Source of the DNA: an uncultured Bacteroidia bacterium
Lineage (GTDB): Bacteria > Bacteroidota > Bacteroidia > Bacteroidales > UBA932
Direction: 5' to 3'
Length of the DNA stretch: 64,000 nt
NCBI GenBank assembly: GCA_902797035.1
Contig: CADBRH010000011.1
Location: 1 to 64,000 of the forward strand
Part shown: piece by piece, positions 42,166 to 51,084 of the stretch
Layout: every line of letters starts with the position of its first letter
Numbering within the stretch: the first letter of the stretch is position 1
Notes under the pieces: generated by a model
What the model was told of the DNA's origin: nothing
Database searches by the model: none
What the model saw: the letters and a program-made list of their open reading frames with translations, nothing else
Made by a program: the position numbers and the translations under genes

Positions 42166-43152
42166 TTATAGTCCAAATTGCTGCTTCCACTCTTCAATGC
42201 CCCTCTGATTTATCACAATATTAGTGTGGATAGAACTGTTGATCCGACTCTCCACTTCCATGATGTTATCTTTCTCGATGGAAGGCAATGAGATATCATT
42301 ATTGATAGACCTTGCCCTTTCATCTATCACAATTATTAAAGATCTCCTGCGGTGCCTTAGAGCGAATATGCCCGCGTGAAGTCTTGTGCCCACATAGTCC
42401 ACTTCGTTATCTATAAGGTGTTCCTTATAGGCGGATTTAGTGGATGGCAGAATCCTGATCCCTTCCAAATTGTTAAAATGGCTCAGGTACTCTTTATCCT
42501 TTACCCCTTGGGGCCAAAAAGAGACTATGTTATAATTCCTTTTTAGAATATCGATTAATAACTGATCCCGATAATCAATATATGATGATGGGGTTAATGT
42601 GAAAACCACTTCACTCGCTTTCTCTCTAGGAATGGTTTCACAGAATTGAGGCGTCAGTTTCCAGGTAGTGACACATCCGGTATTGATCGACTTTATCCCG
42701 ATCGAATCCAGATAAGATCTCGTTCTACCGTCTCGTACGCTATGATAATAGGCCCCGTTTAATAATCGACGATACAGGTACTTGGTGTAAAAGGACTTTA
42801 TTCCTTTCGCGCTTTCACAGTTGGCTCCGGCGCCGACTCCAACCAGAACGACTCCTTTTAACGGCCGGTAATTGAATAAGTTGATATTCCACTGGGGGAA
42901 ATGAGTCAACAAGTTGGGAATGAGGAGGTTTGTGCCTCCCACAAATTTGTACTCACAATCGGAGAAATAGTGAAGATAGCTTGAATCCCTTATAACCTGA
43001 TACCAATGGAAAGGAGACACATGTGTCGGGAGCGTCATCTCATATGACCTGTCGAGAATCGGGGATAGTTCCTCCCGGACGCACTCCATGATAATGTCGT
43101 CTCCTTTATTATCCGAGCCGACGGAAGTGTCAAGCAATAAAACCCTACTCAT
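42166..43152 (-). CDS. Polysaccharide pyruvyl transferase family protein
   Basis: A 328-residue GT-B-like enzyme: the N-terminal VLLLDTSVGSDNKGDDIIMECV is the family's GDD(I/A) loop. The middle has VLVGVGAGANC and HSVRDGRTRSYLDSIGI, and the C-terminal VDYVGTRLHAGIFALRHRRRSLII is the PEP-binding RLHAG motif. It transfers pyruvate from PEP to a sugar hydroxyl pair to form a ketal, giving an acidic repeat unit. It overlaps the flippase gene by 4 bases. Confidence 0.9.
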   Translation of the reverse strand: MSRVLLLDTSVGSDNKGDDIIMECVREELSPILDRSYEMTLPTHVSPFHWYQVIRDSSYLHYFSDCEYKFVGGTNLLIPNLLTHFPQWNINLFNYRPLKGVVLVGVGAGANCESAKGIKSFYTKYLYRRLLNGAYYHSVRDGRTRSYLDSIGIKSINTGCVTTWKLTPQFCETIPREKASEVVFTLTPSSYIDYRDQLLIDILKRNYNIVSFWPQGVKDKEYLSHFNNLEGIRILPSTKSAYKEHLIDNEVDYVGTRLHAGIFALRHRRRSLIIVIDERARSINNDISLPSIEKDNIMEVESRINSSIHTNIVINQRGIEEWKQQFGL

Positions 43153-44678
43153 CGTCTTAACGCTTTTTTCACACGTGACTTTAATTGGTTTCTTTCAGCC
43201 GGTCCTATTCCCAAATAAAAGAAGAGTATTGTCCCGACCGCGGAAGAAACGGCGGTAGTCAAGACAATGCGCCATAACGTGACAGGAATGTCATTGACTA
43301 CGAATAGGGTAATAATCAGACATAACACACTTATAAAGATGCTTTTAATGATAACCCACAGAATTTTTCTCAAAGATAATTCAGGAATGTAGCGGTCCAT
43401 TAAAACTATTGAGATCACGGCCAGAAGGACGCAAGTCGCCAAATAGCAATAATATGCTGTCTGAACAGGAGCGGAATGCTTATACAAAAAATACAATACT
43501 ATGGGATTAATTGTAAGAATAATGCCATTGCATATACTTATGGCCTTTACTTGGCCTGTAGCGTGAATCGAGATAATAGCGATGTATCTAATAATCTCAA
43601 ACAAAAGACACAATAGAATAATCCTAGTGAAAAGAACCGTGTTCTCAGGCACAACCTCCTGCCACAAATCAATCAACTGCTCCATCTCAATGCCAGCGGG
43701 AATAGCGACAAGAGAAAAAAGGTAAACAGCCAGGATGAAGGCTATTAACGAGAATCTCTCGACGTCTTTAATATTCCCAGAGGCGTATGATTTCGTAATC
43801 GGAGGTCTGAACGCGGTTATTATCGCGTTAGAAAAGTTCGTCACCATATTGGCTACTGTGGTCGCCAACCCACTCGCGGCATTGGCGACAACTCCAAAGA
43901 AGCTATTCAGCAAGATGACTATACCTTGCCGGTTGAATACATCCCCGAAATTCCCGATAAGATTATACGCGGAAAAAGACATCATCTCTCCCATGACCTT
44001 CTTATCTGGCCTACGAAATACGTGACACTCTTCAAAATGACGTCTGCAGTAGGCGTTGTTAATCAATAAGACGCTGATACTCACCAGCATCAGAAGGATA
44101 GCATACGTCTTTAGGGTGTCATAACTCAAGAGCGGGAGCAAAAAGACTATCCCAAGTTTGGCCAACACATTGTAAATCTCGACATAGGCGTAAACCTCCA
44201 TTTTCTCGTGAGCGATAACACAAGAGGTGAAAGGAACGGTGATTATCCCGAAGATAGTCGCGAATATCGAGGCCTGAAGAACCACCATCGCGGCGGATTC
44301 ACGTCCTGGTGGAATAACGAGCTTATTCCGCAAGAACCACACACCGGCGGTTTCGGAAATCAGCAAAACCAGAATAGCGATGCATACATGAACCAGGAAC
44401 GCGGCGTTAAAGGTCTGGTGAAGTCGCTCGAAATCTCGTCTTCCCAACTCGTATGATATAAAACGGGACGTGGCGCCACTCATGGTGGCGTTCAGAAATC
44501 CCAGCATTCCGACAATCCCACCGACCACGTTATAAACACCATAATCCTCAATCCCTAACGTGCTCAAAACAACCCTGGAAGTGTACAATCCCACGACCAG
44601 AGTCAGGAACATGCGAAGATATAGGACGACGGTATTTTTCGCTATGGTTTTTCCGCTTCCGTGATACTGCTCTTGCAT
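43149..44678 (-). CDS. Wzx-type polysaccharide flippase (MOP/MATE superfamily)
   Basis: A 509-residue protein with about 14 membrane helices. The N-terminus reads KNTVVLYLRMFLTLVVGLYTSRVVLSTLGIEDYGVYNVVGGIVGM, the hallmark of Bacteroidota oligosaccharide flippases. The middle AYNLIGNFGDVFNRQGIVILLN is also typical. It moves the undecaprenyl-linked repeat unit across the inner membrane. Start and stop are shared or overlapping with both neighbours. Confidence 0.92.
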   Translation of the reverse strand: MQEQYHGSGKTIAKNTVVLYLRMFLTLVVGLYTSRVVLSTLGIEDYGVYNVVGGIVGMLGFLNATMSGATSRFISYELGRRDFERLHQTFNAAFLVHVCIAILVLLISETAGVWFLRNKLVIPPGRESAAMVVLQASIFATIFGIITVPFTSCVIAHEKMEVYAYVEIYNVLAKLGIVFLLPLLSYDTLKTYAILLMLVSISVLLINNAYCRRHFEECHVFRRPDKKVMGEMMSFSAYNLIGNFGDVFNRQGIVILLNSFFGVVANAASGLATTVANMVTNFSNAIITAFRPPITKSYASGNIKDVERFSLIAFILAVYLFSLVAIPAGIEMEQLIDLWQEVVPENTVLFTRIILLCLLFEIIRYIAIISIHATGQVKAISICNGIILTINPIVLYFLYKHSAPVQTAYYCYLATCVLLAVISIVLMDRYIPELSLRKILWVIIKSIFISVLCLIITLFVVNDIPVTLWRIVLTTAVSSAVGTILFFYLGIGPAERNQLKSRVKKALRR

Positions 44679-46840
44679 TATCTCAATGTACGAGAATTAT
44701 CAATTATCGAAATGGTCCGATGACCGCCGTCCTGATTAGAGACAGATTTCACCGAGTTATCCTTGAATAAGGTAGTACGAGTCAGGTATTGGCACCCGAA
44801 ATCTCTCTTTTCGCTATCATTGGAAGAGAGAATCCAAGAGGCGAACTCGAAACCGGTGGACGATATCCGGTTATCATAGATTATTCCGGCCAGGTTATTA
44901 TATGTCGCTGGACCGCAATCGGTAACATTGTCGTGGAAGGAGAAGGTAAGAACGCCCAACAGGATCTTACCTATGCTTTTGTTGCCGTTCCTGTCGAAAG
45001 TGTTGTGGCAAATCTCCAGATCTTTCCCGTAACTATCCTCGTAGTCAATGTGATAGTTGGTTCCTCCAACCTGAAACAGGGGGATGGTCTTATTCCCGCG
45101 ATTCTTCGCCCGGTCATTCTTCTCGAACTTATTGTGTCGGATTATCGTGCGGTTGCAGCCACCGGAAACACCTCCTCGATGATTGTCATGAATGTGGCAA
45201 TACTCAATCACGCAATCACTGTTAATCACATCGGAGATTGACATGTTATGCTTGACACCTCGGGAACCCACCCCGTCCTCGTGATAGAACTGAAATCGTA
45301 CACCAGTCTCGTTATCCATAAGCTGGAACCGCTCAAGGTATGAGGACGGGATAATCCTTAAAGGACGTTCTGTGGAAATGTTCTTGTTGAACGTCAGCAC
45401 ATCGACATTCAAGTAGATGTTCGGAATCCTGGTGTAGCCTCTGTTATTGTTGACAGAGAAAACCTTCATCTCCCTCAACTTCCTCGGGACATCCATATTG
45501 TCAGGATACCAGCCCGAATAATCAATATAATCAGAGACCGTGCATTTCTGATCGTTTCTGGAATCATTGACAATCCGTCCGCCAACATCGACAAACCGGC
45601 CTGGATAAGCCTCCCCCACATATTTCACTCCAACTGAAGAATACGGGGCGTTATAGTCCTTGAAAAAATCTCCTGCCTGATGCATTATTATCCCGTCACC
45701 CATGAAACCGGAGAGGTCCAAATGATGAAGTCTGATGTTGTGACAATAGCCCGACACCACGATTCCATAGGTATGTTCCTGATTCCTTTCCTTCGGATCA
45801 GCATAATCCCTAAGAGCCCTGTCTCCAACCAGCATCCCGTTATGTATCTGGACATTGACACAACAGGATAACCAGAACATGTAACATCTTTGCTCGAAGG
45901 AGGCACCTTCAGCCTTGTAATACTTAGACTTCACCGAGCTATCGAGGATATTGTAGTATGAGCCTCCCCCGAGGTCGATGTCGAATTTCACCAGATCCTG
46001 AACGAGGACTTGCCCGCATTCAGGGCTGTTTTTCTCCCCGACGGTCCTCGGAGTGAAGCAATAGTCATTTTTCGGGAACCGGATCCCATCGTAGCCGTTT
46101 TGGGACGCCCACTGGATCGCTTTCGTGAAACCCACACCGTTACGGTACATCAGGTCGTACTGGCTGTCAGAGTAATGCCCGTCAGAACGTCTTTTCTGGT
46201 AGCCTGGAGTGATCCCGAACTTCTTGATATCCACAGTGTAAACCCTCCTAGGAGGGGTGCTGTCCCAAGGGAACAGCGGCTGGTCAGATACTCCCCAAAG
46301 GTCAACCAGGGTCTCGAAATAATCCCCCGAGACCTTGACATTCTTGATCCTGGTCTGCCTGGAGATGCCATAGACAGGCGTGACCCTTGTCTGGTCCATC
46401 ACAATAGACCCGTTCCGGAGTTCTCCCTCCTCAAGGTCCAGCACGGAGCCGTATGGCATCACGAGCTTTTTGCCCCCAAGGTCAAAAGTGCCTTCGATAA
46501 CATACCTGCGAAGTTTCGTGCCGATCATCTCCTGGGTCAGGACTTTTCCGTTTCCTCCCCGGAGATAGACTCTTTCCAGACCGGTGATGTCCTGTTTATG
46601 GGAATCACCCTCCCGGGCACTCCTTGTGGACACTTTGGCGGAGCCGCTCGCCCCGCCAACCGACATCAGATCAATCAAGGATATCTCTTTCGGAGTCTCA
46701 TTGGCTTTAACGATTTCGTCTGGGCTGTCATTATGAACAGTGTCCGCCCCGGACAATCCTGTCAGGGACGAACACCGTGAGCACCCCAGCATTATCACCG
46801 GAGCTATTAGCATAACCAGGCGAATCCTTCTATTCATCAA
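44678..46840 (-). CDS. Right-handed parallel beta-helix lipoprotein in the capsule operon
   Basis: A 720-residue exported protein with a lipoprotein signal ending IMLGC (residues 16-20). Residues about 90-160 form short strands typical of a beta-helix cap. The main part is a parallel beta-helix with repeated Asn-His turns (NIRLHHLDLSGFMGDGIIMHQAGD, VIEYCHIHDNHRGGVSGGCNRTIIRHNKFEKND). This is the architecture of polysaccharide lyases, hydrolases and epimerases such as AlgG. Encoded between Wzx and Wzc, it may trim or modify the polymer in the periplasm or at the surface. No catalytic set can be assigned from sequence alone. Confidence 0.8.
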   Translation of the reverse strand: MMNRRIRLVMLIAPVIMLGCSRCSSLTGLSGADTVHNDSPDEIVKANETPKEISLIDLMSVGGASGSAKVSTRSAREGDSHKQDITGLERVYLRGGNGKVLTQEMIGTKLRRYVIEGTFDLGGKKLVMPYGSVLDLEEGELRNGSIVMDQTRVTPVYGISRQTRIKNVKVSGDYFETLVDLWGVSDQPLFPWDSTPPRRVYTVDIKKFGITPGYQKRRSDGHYSDSQYDLMYRNGVGFTKAIQWASQNGYDGIRFPKNDYCFTPRTVGEKNSPECGQVLVQDLVKFDIDLGGGSYYNILDSSVKSKYYKAEGASFEQRCYMFWLSCCVNVQIHNGMLVGDRALRDYADPKERNQEHTYGIVVSGYCHNIRLHHLDLSGFMGDGIIMHQAGDFFKDYNAPYSSVGVKYVGEAYPGRFVDVGGRIVNDSRNDQKCTVSDYIDYSGWYPDNMDVPRKLREMKVFSVNNNRGYTRIPNIYLNVDVLTFNKNISTERPLRIIPSSYLERFQLMDNETGVRFQFYHEDGVGSRGVKHNMSISDVINSDCVIEYCHIHDNHRGGVSGGCNRTIIRHNKFEKNDRAKNRGNKTIPLFQVGGTNYHIDYEDSYGKDLEICHNTFDRNGNKSIGKILLGVLTFSFHDNVTDCGPATYNNLAGIIYDNRISSTGFEFASWILSSNDSEKRDFGCQYLTRTTLFKDNSVKSVSNQDGGHRTISIIDNSRTLR

Positions 46841-46928
46841 TCACTTCCGAAATCAAAGGTAATCAGTCTCTCTTCGCCTCACGGTCCACCGGATAAAGAC
46901 CCTGAAGCTAACGAGATGGAGTGATTAA
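46841..46928. other. 88-bp gap between wzc and the beta-helix gene
   Basis: No promoter box, terminator or small ORF is evident in this gap. It is the widest gap inside the capsule operon but does not by itself indicate a separate transcript. Confidence 0.5.
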
Positions 46929-49337
46929 TTAACTACCGTAGTAACTTGACTTGCCGTAGTAGCCGTAATGACCGTAGTGGCCGTAATGACCATAGTGGCC
47001 ATAGTAACCGGCGGAAGACGTGGTGCCGTTCAGCACATAGCAAAGATTCTTGTACTCCCCTGTCTTGTAGAGGTTCTCAAGCTCGGGGATAAGCTCCTTG
47101 TCAAGCAAGCCGGCGCGAAGAACGAAAACCGTCCTGTCCACATGCTCGTTGATGACCTTGGTGTCCGTCACGATGTCCACGGGAGGGCAGTCGATGATCA
47201 CGAAGTCATATTCTTTCTTAAGCGAAGCGATGATATCACCGAAACGTCGGTCCGCGATAAGCTCTGCGGGGTTAGGAGGCACTGTGCCTATAGGCAGCAC
47301 ATCCAGAGTGGGGTAATCCGGGGAATGATGGACCAGCTCCTTGATGTCCCCGACCTTGCCTGCCAGATAATCGCTCAAGCCCTTCTCGGGATTGTCGATG
47401 AACGAGGAGAGCGATCCGTGGCGCAGGTCACCGTCAACAACGAGAACTTTCTTCTCCTTGATGGCCAGACAGATCGCGAGATTCATGGAGAGGAAAGACT
47501 TACCGGAGCCGGGGTTGAACGATGTGATGGAGACCACATTCGCCTTCGGATCCTTCGTCATGAACTCGAGGTTTGTCCTCATGACCCGGAAAGCCTCATT
47601 GACCATATTCCTGCTCCCTGGCTTGACAACGACCGTGTTGTCGGCCACCTCGGTACGGACCACTTTTTTGAGAAATCCCTTCTTCTTCGAAGCCAACGGG
47701 ATTTCCCCCAAAGAAGGCATCGAAAGGTTCTTGAGATCTTTGCGGGTGTGGATCTTGGTGTCGGAAGCCATGATAATGAAGAGCACAGCCAACGGGATAA
47801 GGAGACCGATGAGGAAGGCTATCAGCAATATCTTGTTTCTCTCCGGGGCGATAGGCCCGTAGGAGATGGGATGCTTGATCACACGTGTGTTGTAGGCCGT
47901 GAAAGCCTGCGATAGCTCATTTTCCTCCCTCTTCTGGAGAAGGAAGAGATACAGGCTTTGTTTGACACCCTGCTGTCTTTCAACTGTGAGGAGTTCTCTC
48001 GCCTGATTCGGATTGGCCGCGATCCTGGCCGAGTTCCTTCTTGACTGGCTTTGCAGGCTGCTGTACTGGGTGTTGAGATTCAAAATCTCATTCTCGACAG
48101 ACTGTGCGATGGACTCCCGCATTGTCTGGAGAGCCTTGTCCATGTCCTTCACAAGGACATTGTTGACTCCGGAGTTGTCCACCAGGTTGTTTCTCTCGAT
48201 CAATTGAGCGTTATAGTCATTGATCCTAGTGTCAATCGCGGAGTTCGAGATGCCGATATTCGCCGGTAGAGGCTGGTTGTTGCCGCCCTCGTTGGCGAGA
48301 TAGTTCTTGACGTAGCGGGCCATGTACAGCTGGTTGTTGATGCTCTGCATCTGCTGGTTGATGACAGCGCTCTGCTGCATGTACATGTCGGCGGCCGCCC
48401 CGACATCTGGAATCATGTTAGCGGACTTGAACTCGGAGATGTCGGAATCGACTCCGGCCAGCTCGCCCTCAATCACCTTGAGCCTGTCGTTGATGAACTC
48501 GGAGGTGGCGTTGGCCAACATATTCTTGTCCTGCACCCATTTCACGTTATATACAGAGATCAGGGTGCTGAGAATGTCCTGCCCGCGCTGAGTGGAGACA
48601 TCGTTTATCTCAAGATTGATCACGTCGGACATCTTGTCATCGAGCTCTACCTGGAGTTTGCTCACATAAGAAGAGACTGTCCCTTTCATGCTACTCCTAG
48701 TCACAACGATGTCGCGTTCATATCCATTTTTCGGATAATACTTGGTCTTGGAGACCACCACAAGCCCCACAGGAGTAGATAAAGTGTCTCCTATCGCCCC
48801 GGTGACAGTCTTGTCCTTGATCTTCTCGTTCCACTTGACGAAATCAGTCATCTTGACCTTGTCGTCCTTGGAGACCGAGACCGTGAAAGAGGCCGACAGA
48901 TTGTCCTCGGCACCAGGCATCTCCACCGAAATCGGTAGACTGGTTCCGTAAAGGGTGTAAGCGTACCTGCGCCCGATGGTCTGGTAGTTCATGTAAAGCT
49001 TGAGCCTGTCCACGACCTCGCTCATGATGTCAGGCGACTTGAATGCCCTGACCTCGTTGAACACATTGGTCCTGGTAGTGAATAATCCCATGCTGCTGAA
49101 CTCGTTGGAGTTGTCGTAAGAGCGCCCGCGGGTGTCGGACTTTATCTGGACCTCCGCGGAGGAATTATAAACTGGAACAGTAGTGATTATCAAATACATC
49201 CCGACCCCGAGACAGACCAGCAGCGAGAGGACGAACCAGTACCACCTCGAAAGGCAGCGCCTCAAGAAATCCTTGAGGTTGAATATCTCTTCCTGCTGTA
49301 CAGTGGTGTTGGTGTTATTGGTCTCTGTGTTTTCCAT
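46929..49337 (-). CDS. Wzc-type polysaccharide co-polymerase with tyrosine kinase domain
   Basis: An 802-residue fusion of a chain-length regulator and a BY-kinase. Residues 32-54 and about 510-535 are the two membrane helices enclosing a Wzz-like periplasmic coiled-coil region. The cytoplasmic kinase has Walker A in FNPGSGKSFLSMNLA, Walker A' in VLVVDGDLRHGS and Walker B in FVIIDCPPVDIV. The C-terminus is a tyrosine cluster with four GHY repeats (residues 780-791) and further YY pairs, the expected autophosphorylation tail. It controls polymer length and export together with Wza. Confidence 0.93.
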   Translation of the reverse strand: MENTETNNTNTTVQQEEIFNLKDFLRRCLSRWYWFVLSLLVCLGVGMYLIITTVPVYNSSAEVQIKSDTRGRSYDNSNEFSSMGLFTTRTNVFNEVRAFKSPDIMSEVVDRLKLYMNYQTIGRRYAYTLYGTSLPISVEMPGAEDNLSASFTVSVSKDDKVKMTDFVKWNEKIKDKTVTGAIGDTLSTPVGLVVVSKTKYYPKNGYERDIVVTRSSMKGTVSSYVSKLQVELDDKMSDVINLEINDVSTQRGQDILSTLISVYNVKWVQDKNMLANATSEFINDRLKVIEGELAGVDSDISEFKSANMIPDVGAAADMYMQQSAVINQQMQSINNQLYMARYVKNYLANEGGNNQPLPANIGISNSAIDTRINDYNAQLIERNNLVDNSGVNNVLVKDMDKALQTMRESIAQSVENEILNLNTQYSSLQSQSRRNSARIAANPNQARELLTVERQQGVKQSLYLFLLQKREENELSQAFTAYNTRVIKHPISYGPIAPERNKILLIAFLIGLLIPLAVLFIIMASDTKIHTRKDLKNLSMPSLGEIPLASKKKGFLKKVVRTEVADNTVVVKPGSRNMVNEAFRVMRTNLEFMTKDPKANVVSITSFNPGSGKSFLSMNLAICLAIKEKKVLVVDGDLRHGSLSSFIDNPEKGLSDYLAGKVGDIKELVHHSPDYPTLDVLPIGTVPPNPAELIADRRFGDIIASLKKEYDFVIIDCPPVDIVTDTKVINEHVDRTVFVLRAGLLDKELIPELENLYKTGEYKNLCYVLNGTTSSAGYYGHYGHYGHYGHYGYYGKSSYYGS
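46965..47000 (-). repeat. In-frame tandem repeat encoding GHY units at the Wzc tail
   Basis: Four 9-bp units, or two 18-bp units because synonymous codons alternate (GGT CAT TAC, then GGC CAC TAC), encode residues 780-791. Changes in copy number would keep the frame and alter the number of tail tyrosines. Confidence 0.8.
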
Positions 49338-49341
49338 AATT

Positions 49342-50139
49342 CTATTTCACTAAACTAAAGACAATCATAGTGACGGACGAGGCGAGCGACGCGAGGCTCA
49401 TCCAGAACGAGGTGGAGCGGACGTTGTTGCCGTTGACCGTGGATTGACGCTTACGGACGTTATTAGGCTCGACATAGATCACATCGTTCTGCTGAAGGTA
49501 ATACGCGGGAGAGGAATACAGGCTAGCGGCGGAGCAAAGGTCAATCTGGTAAGTACGCTCGTACCCACCCTCGTTCCGGAGGACTTTGATGTTATCCCTC
49601 TTCCCGAAGATCGTCAGGTCTCCGGCGGCCGCGATGGCGTCGGTGACGGTCACACCATCTTTGGTGATGGCGAAACGCCCGGGCTTGTTGACCTCACCGA
49701 GAATCTGATAAGTGAGATTCAGGAAATCGACGGTCACGACCACCTCGGAGGCCTGCTCGCGCTCGATCAGTTCCTCCTTGATCATACGGGCTATCTGCTC
49801 CCTGGTCTTTCCGGCCACGAGTATCCTCCCTAAAACGGGAAAATCGATGTAGCCATCCATCCCGACATTATAGCCTATCGTCGAGGTGGAGGAATCAATG
49901 ACATCATCACTGCCTCCCATACGCTTCGATACCGTCGGAAGGTTGAATAAAGTCGTGAGCTTCGCTGTCGGGCAGTTGACGATGATCGAGATGGCGTCTC
50001 CGGGCTGGATGACTATCTCCTTTTTGGGAGCCACGGAGGGGACCACGCTGTCGGTGTCCTTGAAGTACGCGATCTTCCTTGGAGCCGAGCATGACACCAG
50101 CGAGACCAAGGCGATGGCGAAAAGTAAAGTTCTCTTCAT
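49342..50139 (-). CDS. Wza-like polysaccharide export lipoprotein
   Basis: A 265-residue outer-membrane export protein with lipobox LVSC (Cys18). The polysaccharide-export domain starts VIQPGDAISIIV near residues 46-57. An SLBB domain follows (YQILGEVNKPGRFAI). A C-terminal hydrophobic helix (about 243-263) is typical of the Bacteroidota type. It forms the outer-membrane channel of the capsule exporter with Wzc. It lies 4 bp before wzc and 34 bp after upxY. Confidence 0.92.
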   Translation of the reverse strand: MKRTLLFAIALVSLVSCSAPRKIAYFKDTDSVVPSVAPKKEIVIQPGDAISIIVNCPTAKLTTLFNLPTVSKRMGGSDDVIDSSTSTIGYNVGMDGYIDFPVLGRILVAGKTREQIARMIKEELIEREQASEVVVTVDFLNLTYQILGEVNKPGRFAITKDGVTVTDAIAAAGDLTIFGKRDNIKVLRNEGGYERTYQIDLCSAASLYSSPAYYLQQNDVIYVEPNNVRKRQSTVNGNNVRSTSFWMSLASLASSVTMIVFSLVK

Positions 50140-50173
50140 TATTCTTTCGTGTTATTTGTTATTATTCAATCTG

Positions 50174-50701
50174 TTATTCGATTTTCTGGAGGCAGGACGG
50201 AGGGATGAAACGGGTCGCGAAAGCGGCGACTCCCTCGATGGTCACTATCAGTTTACGGTCATGTCGGATCCTCTTGATATGCCCCTCAAAACCTTTGAAT
50301 ATCCCCTCGGTCACCCTGACCCTGTCCCCGGTATGGTACTTGGGCAGGTCTTCCCCGAGATATTCAAGCCCGGATTCCCTCAAGCGGCAAAGCTCCCTGA
50401 ACATGTCCATCTGGCGGTCCGGAACCACAAGCGGCCCGTTGGACACGCGGTCATGGTAGGGCGAGATCGTGCCGTTGAACTTGGCTCTCAGCTGTCTCAA
50501 GGTCTCGGGATCGGTCCTGACAAACATCAGCGAGCGGACAAGAGGCTCCTCAACAAAGCGGAATCCATCCGGAGAGGGTTTCTCGACAAGACGGGAGGGG
50601 TAGAAGCGCTCCAAATCCTCCTCATCCAACGCCTTGATGACGGCGTCCGCCCTTCCGAAGAACACCCTCAAAGGATACCAATATGTCTTCTTCTCTGCCA
50701 T
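50174..50701 (-). CDS. UpxY-family transcription antiterminator (NusG-like)
   Basis: A 175-residue NusG paralogue: the NGN domain starts YWYPLRVFFGRADAVIKALDEE, and the C-terminal KOW motif reads YHTGDRVRVTEGIFKGFEGHIKRI. UpxY proteins head Bacteroidales capsule operons and let RNA polymerase read through the long operon after engaging the leader. Here it is the first gene, followed by wza and wzc. The companion UpxZ, an inhibitor of other loci's UpxY, is not found after it. The leader from the presumed promoter is about 130 nt. Confidence 0.92.
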   Translation of the reverse strand: MAEKKTYWYPLRVFFGRADAVIKALDEEDLERFYPSRLVEKPSPDGFRFVEEPLVRSLMFVRTDPETLRQLRAKFNGTISPYHDRVSNGPLVVPDRQMDMFRELCRLRESGLEYLGEDLPKYHTGDRVRVTEGIFKGFEGHIKRIRHDRKLIVTIEGVAAFATRFIPPSCLQKIE

Positions 50702-50841
50702 ATCCCACTGACATTCAGTCAGTTCAACACTTTATATCCCCTTAGCTCCAAAGCAAGGGCGTCCCACGGTCGTCAGTTTGTCTGTCCACTGATCCCGAGC
50801 CGCTCCAATCCAAGAGCGGGATTCGCGACCGATTTAACTTA

Positions 50842-50849
50842 CAAATGTA
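50842..50849 (-). promoter_or_regulatory. -7 promoter box of the capsule operon
   Basis: On the minus strand TACATTTG matches TAnnTTTG exactly. It lies about 140 bases before the upxY start, giving a leader of about 130 nt, the size expected for a leader that recruits UpxY. Confidence 0.6.
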
Positions 50850-50984
50850 GCCATTTTTGTCCTAAACACCGCATTTTTATTATCAACATTGCTTAATTTA
50901 TACCATATAATTACACGCGAGGCTCATTCTAGCCCCTTCACACCAACAGAGACCCAACCATTCGAAAGGTTAACAAGCGGAATA

Positions 50985-51002
50985 AAAAACCTGCGGGTTT
51001 TT
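50985..51002. terminator. Weak AT-rich hairpin with T-run
   Basis: AAAAACC (50985-50991) and GGTTTTT (50996-51002) form a 7-bp stem with a TGCG loop. The symmetrical A/T tracts could terminate transcripts in either direction. It stands between two divergent genes, so its role is unclear. Confidence 0.35.
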
Positions 51003-51084
51003 CAAGGGAAATTATTAGATTCGCGGGACTTGATCAGACTATCAAATATTACCGATATAACCACGTGAAAAGAACAGCATAGTC

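Larger units (their letters stand above)
50702..51084. other. Divergent intergenic region between upxY and nfnA
   Basis: This 383-bp gap carries the capsule promoter (see 50842-50849) and a leader. The leader includes a possible hairpin (ATCCCG at 50792-50797 with CGGGAT at 50817-50822, and CCGCTC/GAGCGG within it) that could serve UpxY. A 7-bp stem with T-run sits at 50985-51002. I see no flanking inverted repeats of the kind that mark invertible capsule promoters, and no ORF. Confidence 0.6.

Noticed and set aside
46929..47010. Possible CRISPR-like short repeat
   Set aside because: The 9-bp periodicity is coding for GHY units at the Wzc C-terminus, with no spacers and no cas genes in the window.
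50702..51084. Invertible promoter for the capsule operon
   Set aside because: I found only an 8-base direct match (GATTCGCG at 50820 and 51018) and no inverted repeats around the promoter box, and no invertase gene in the window.
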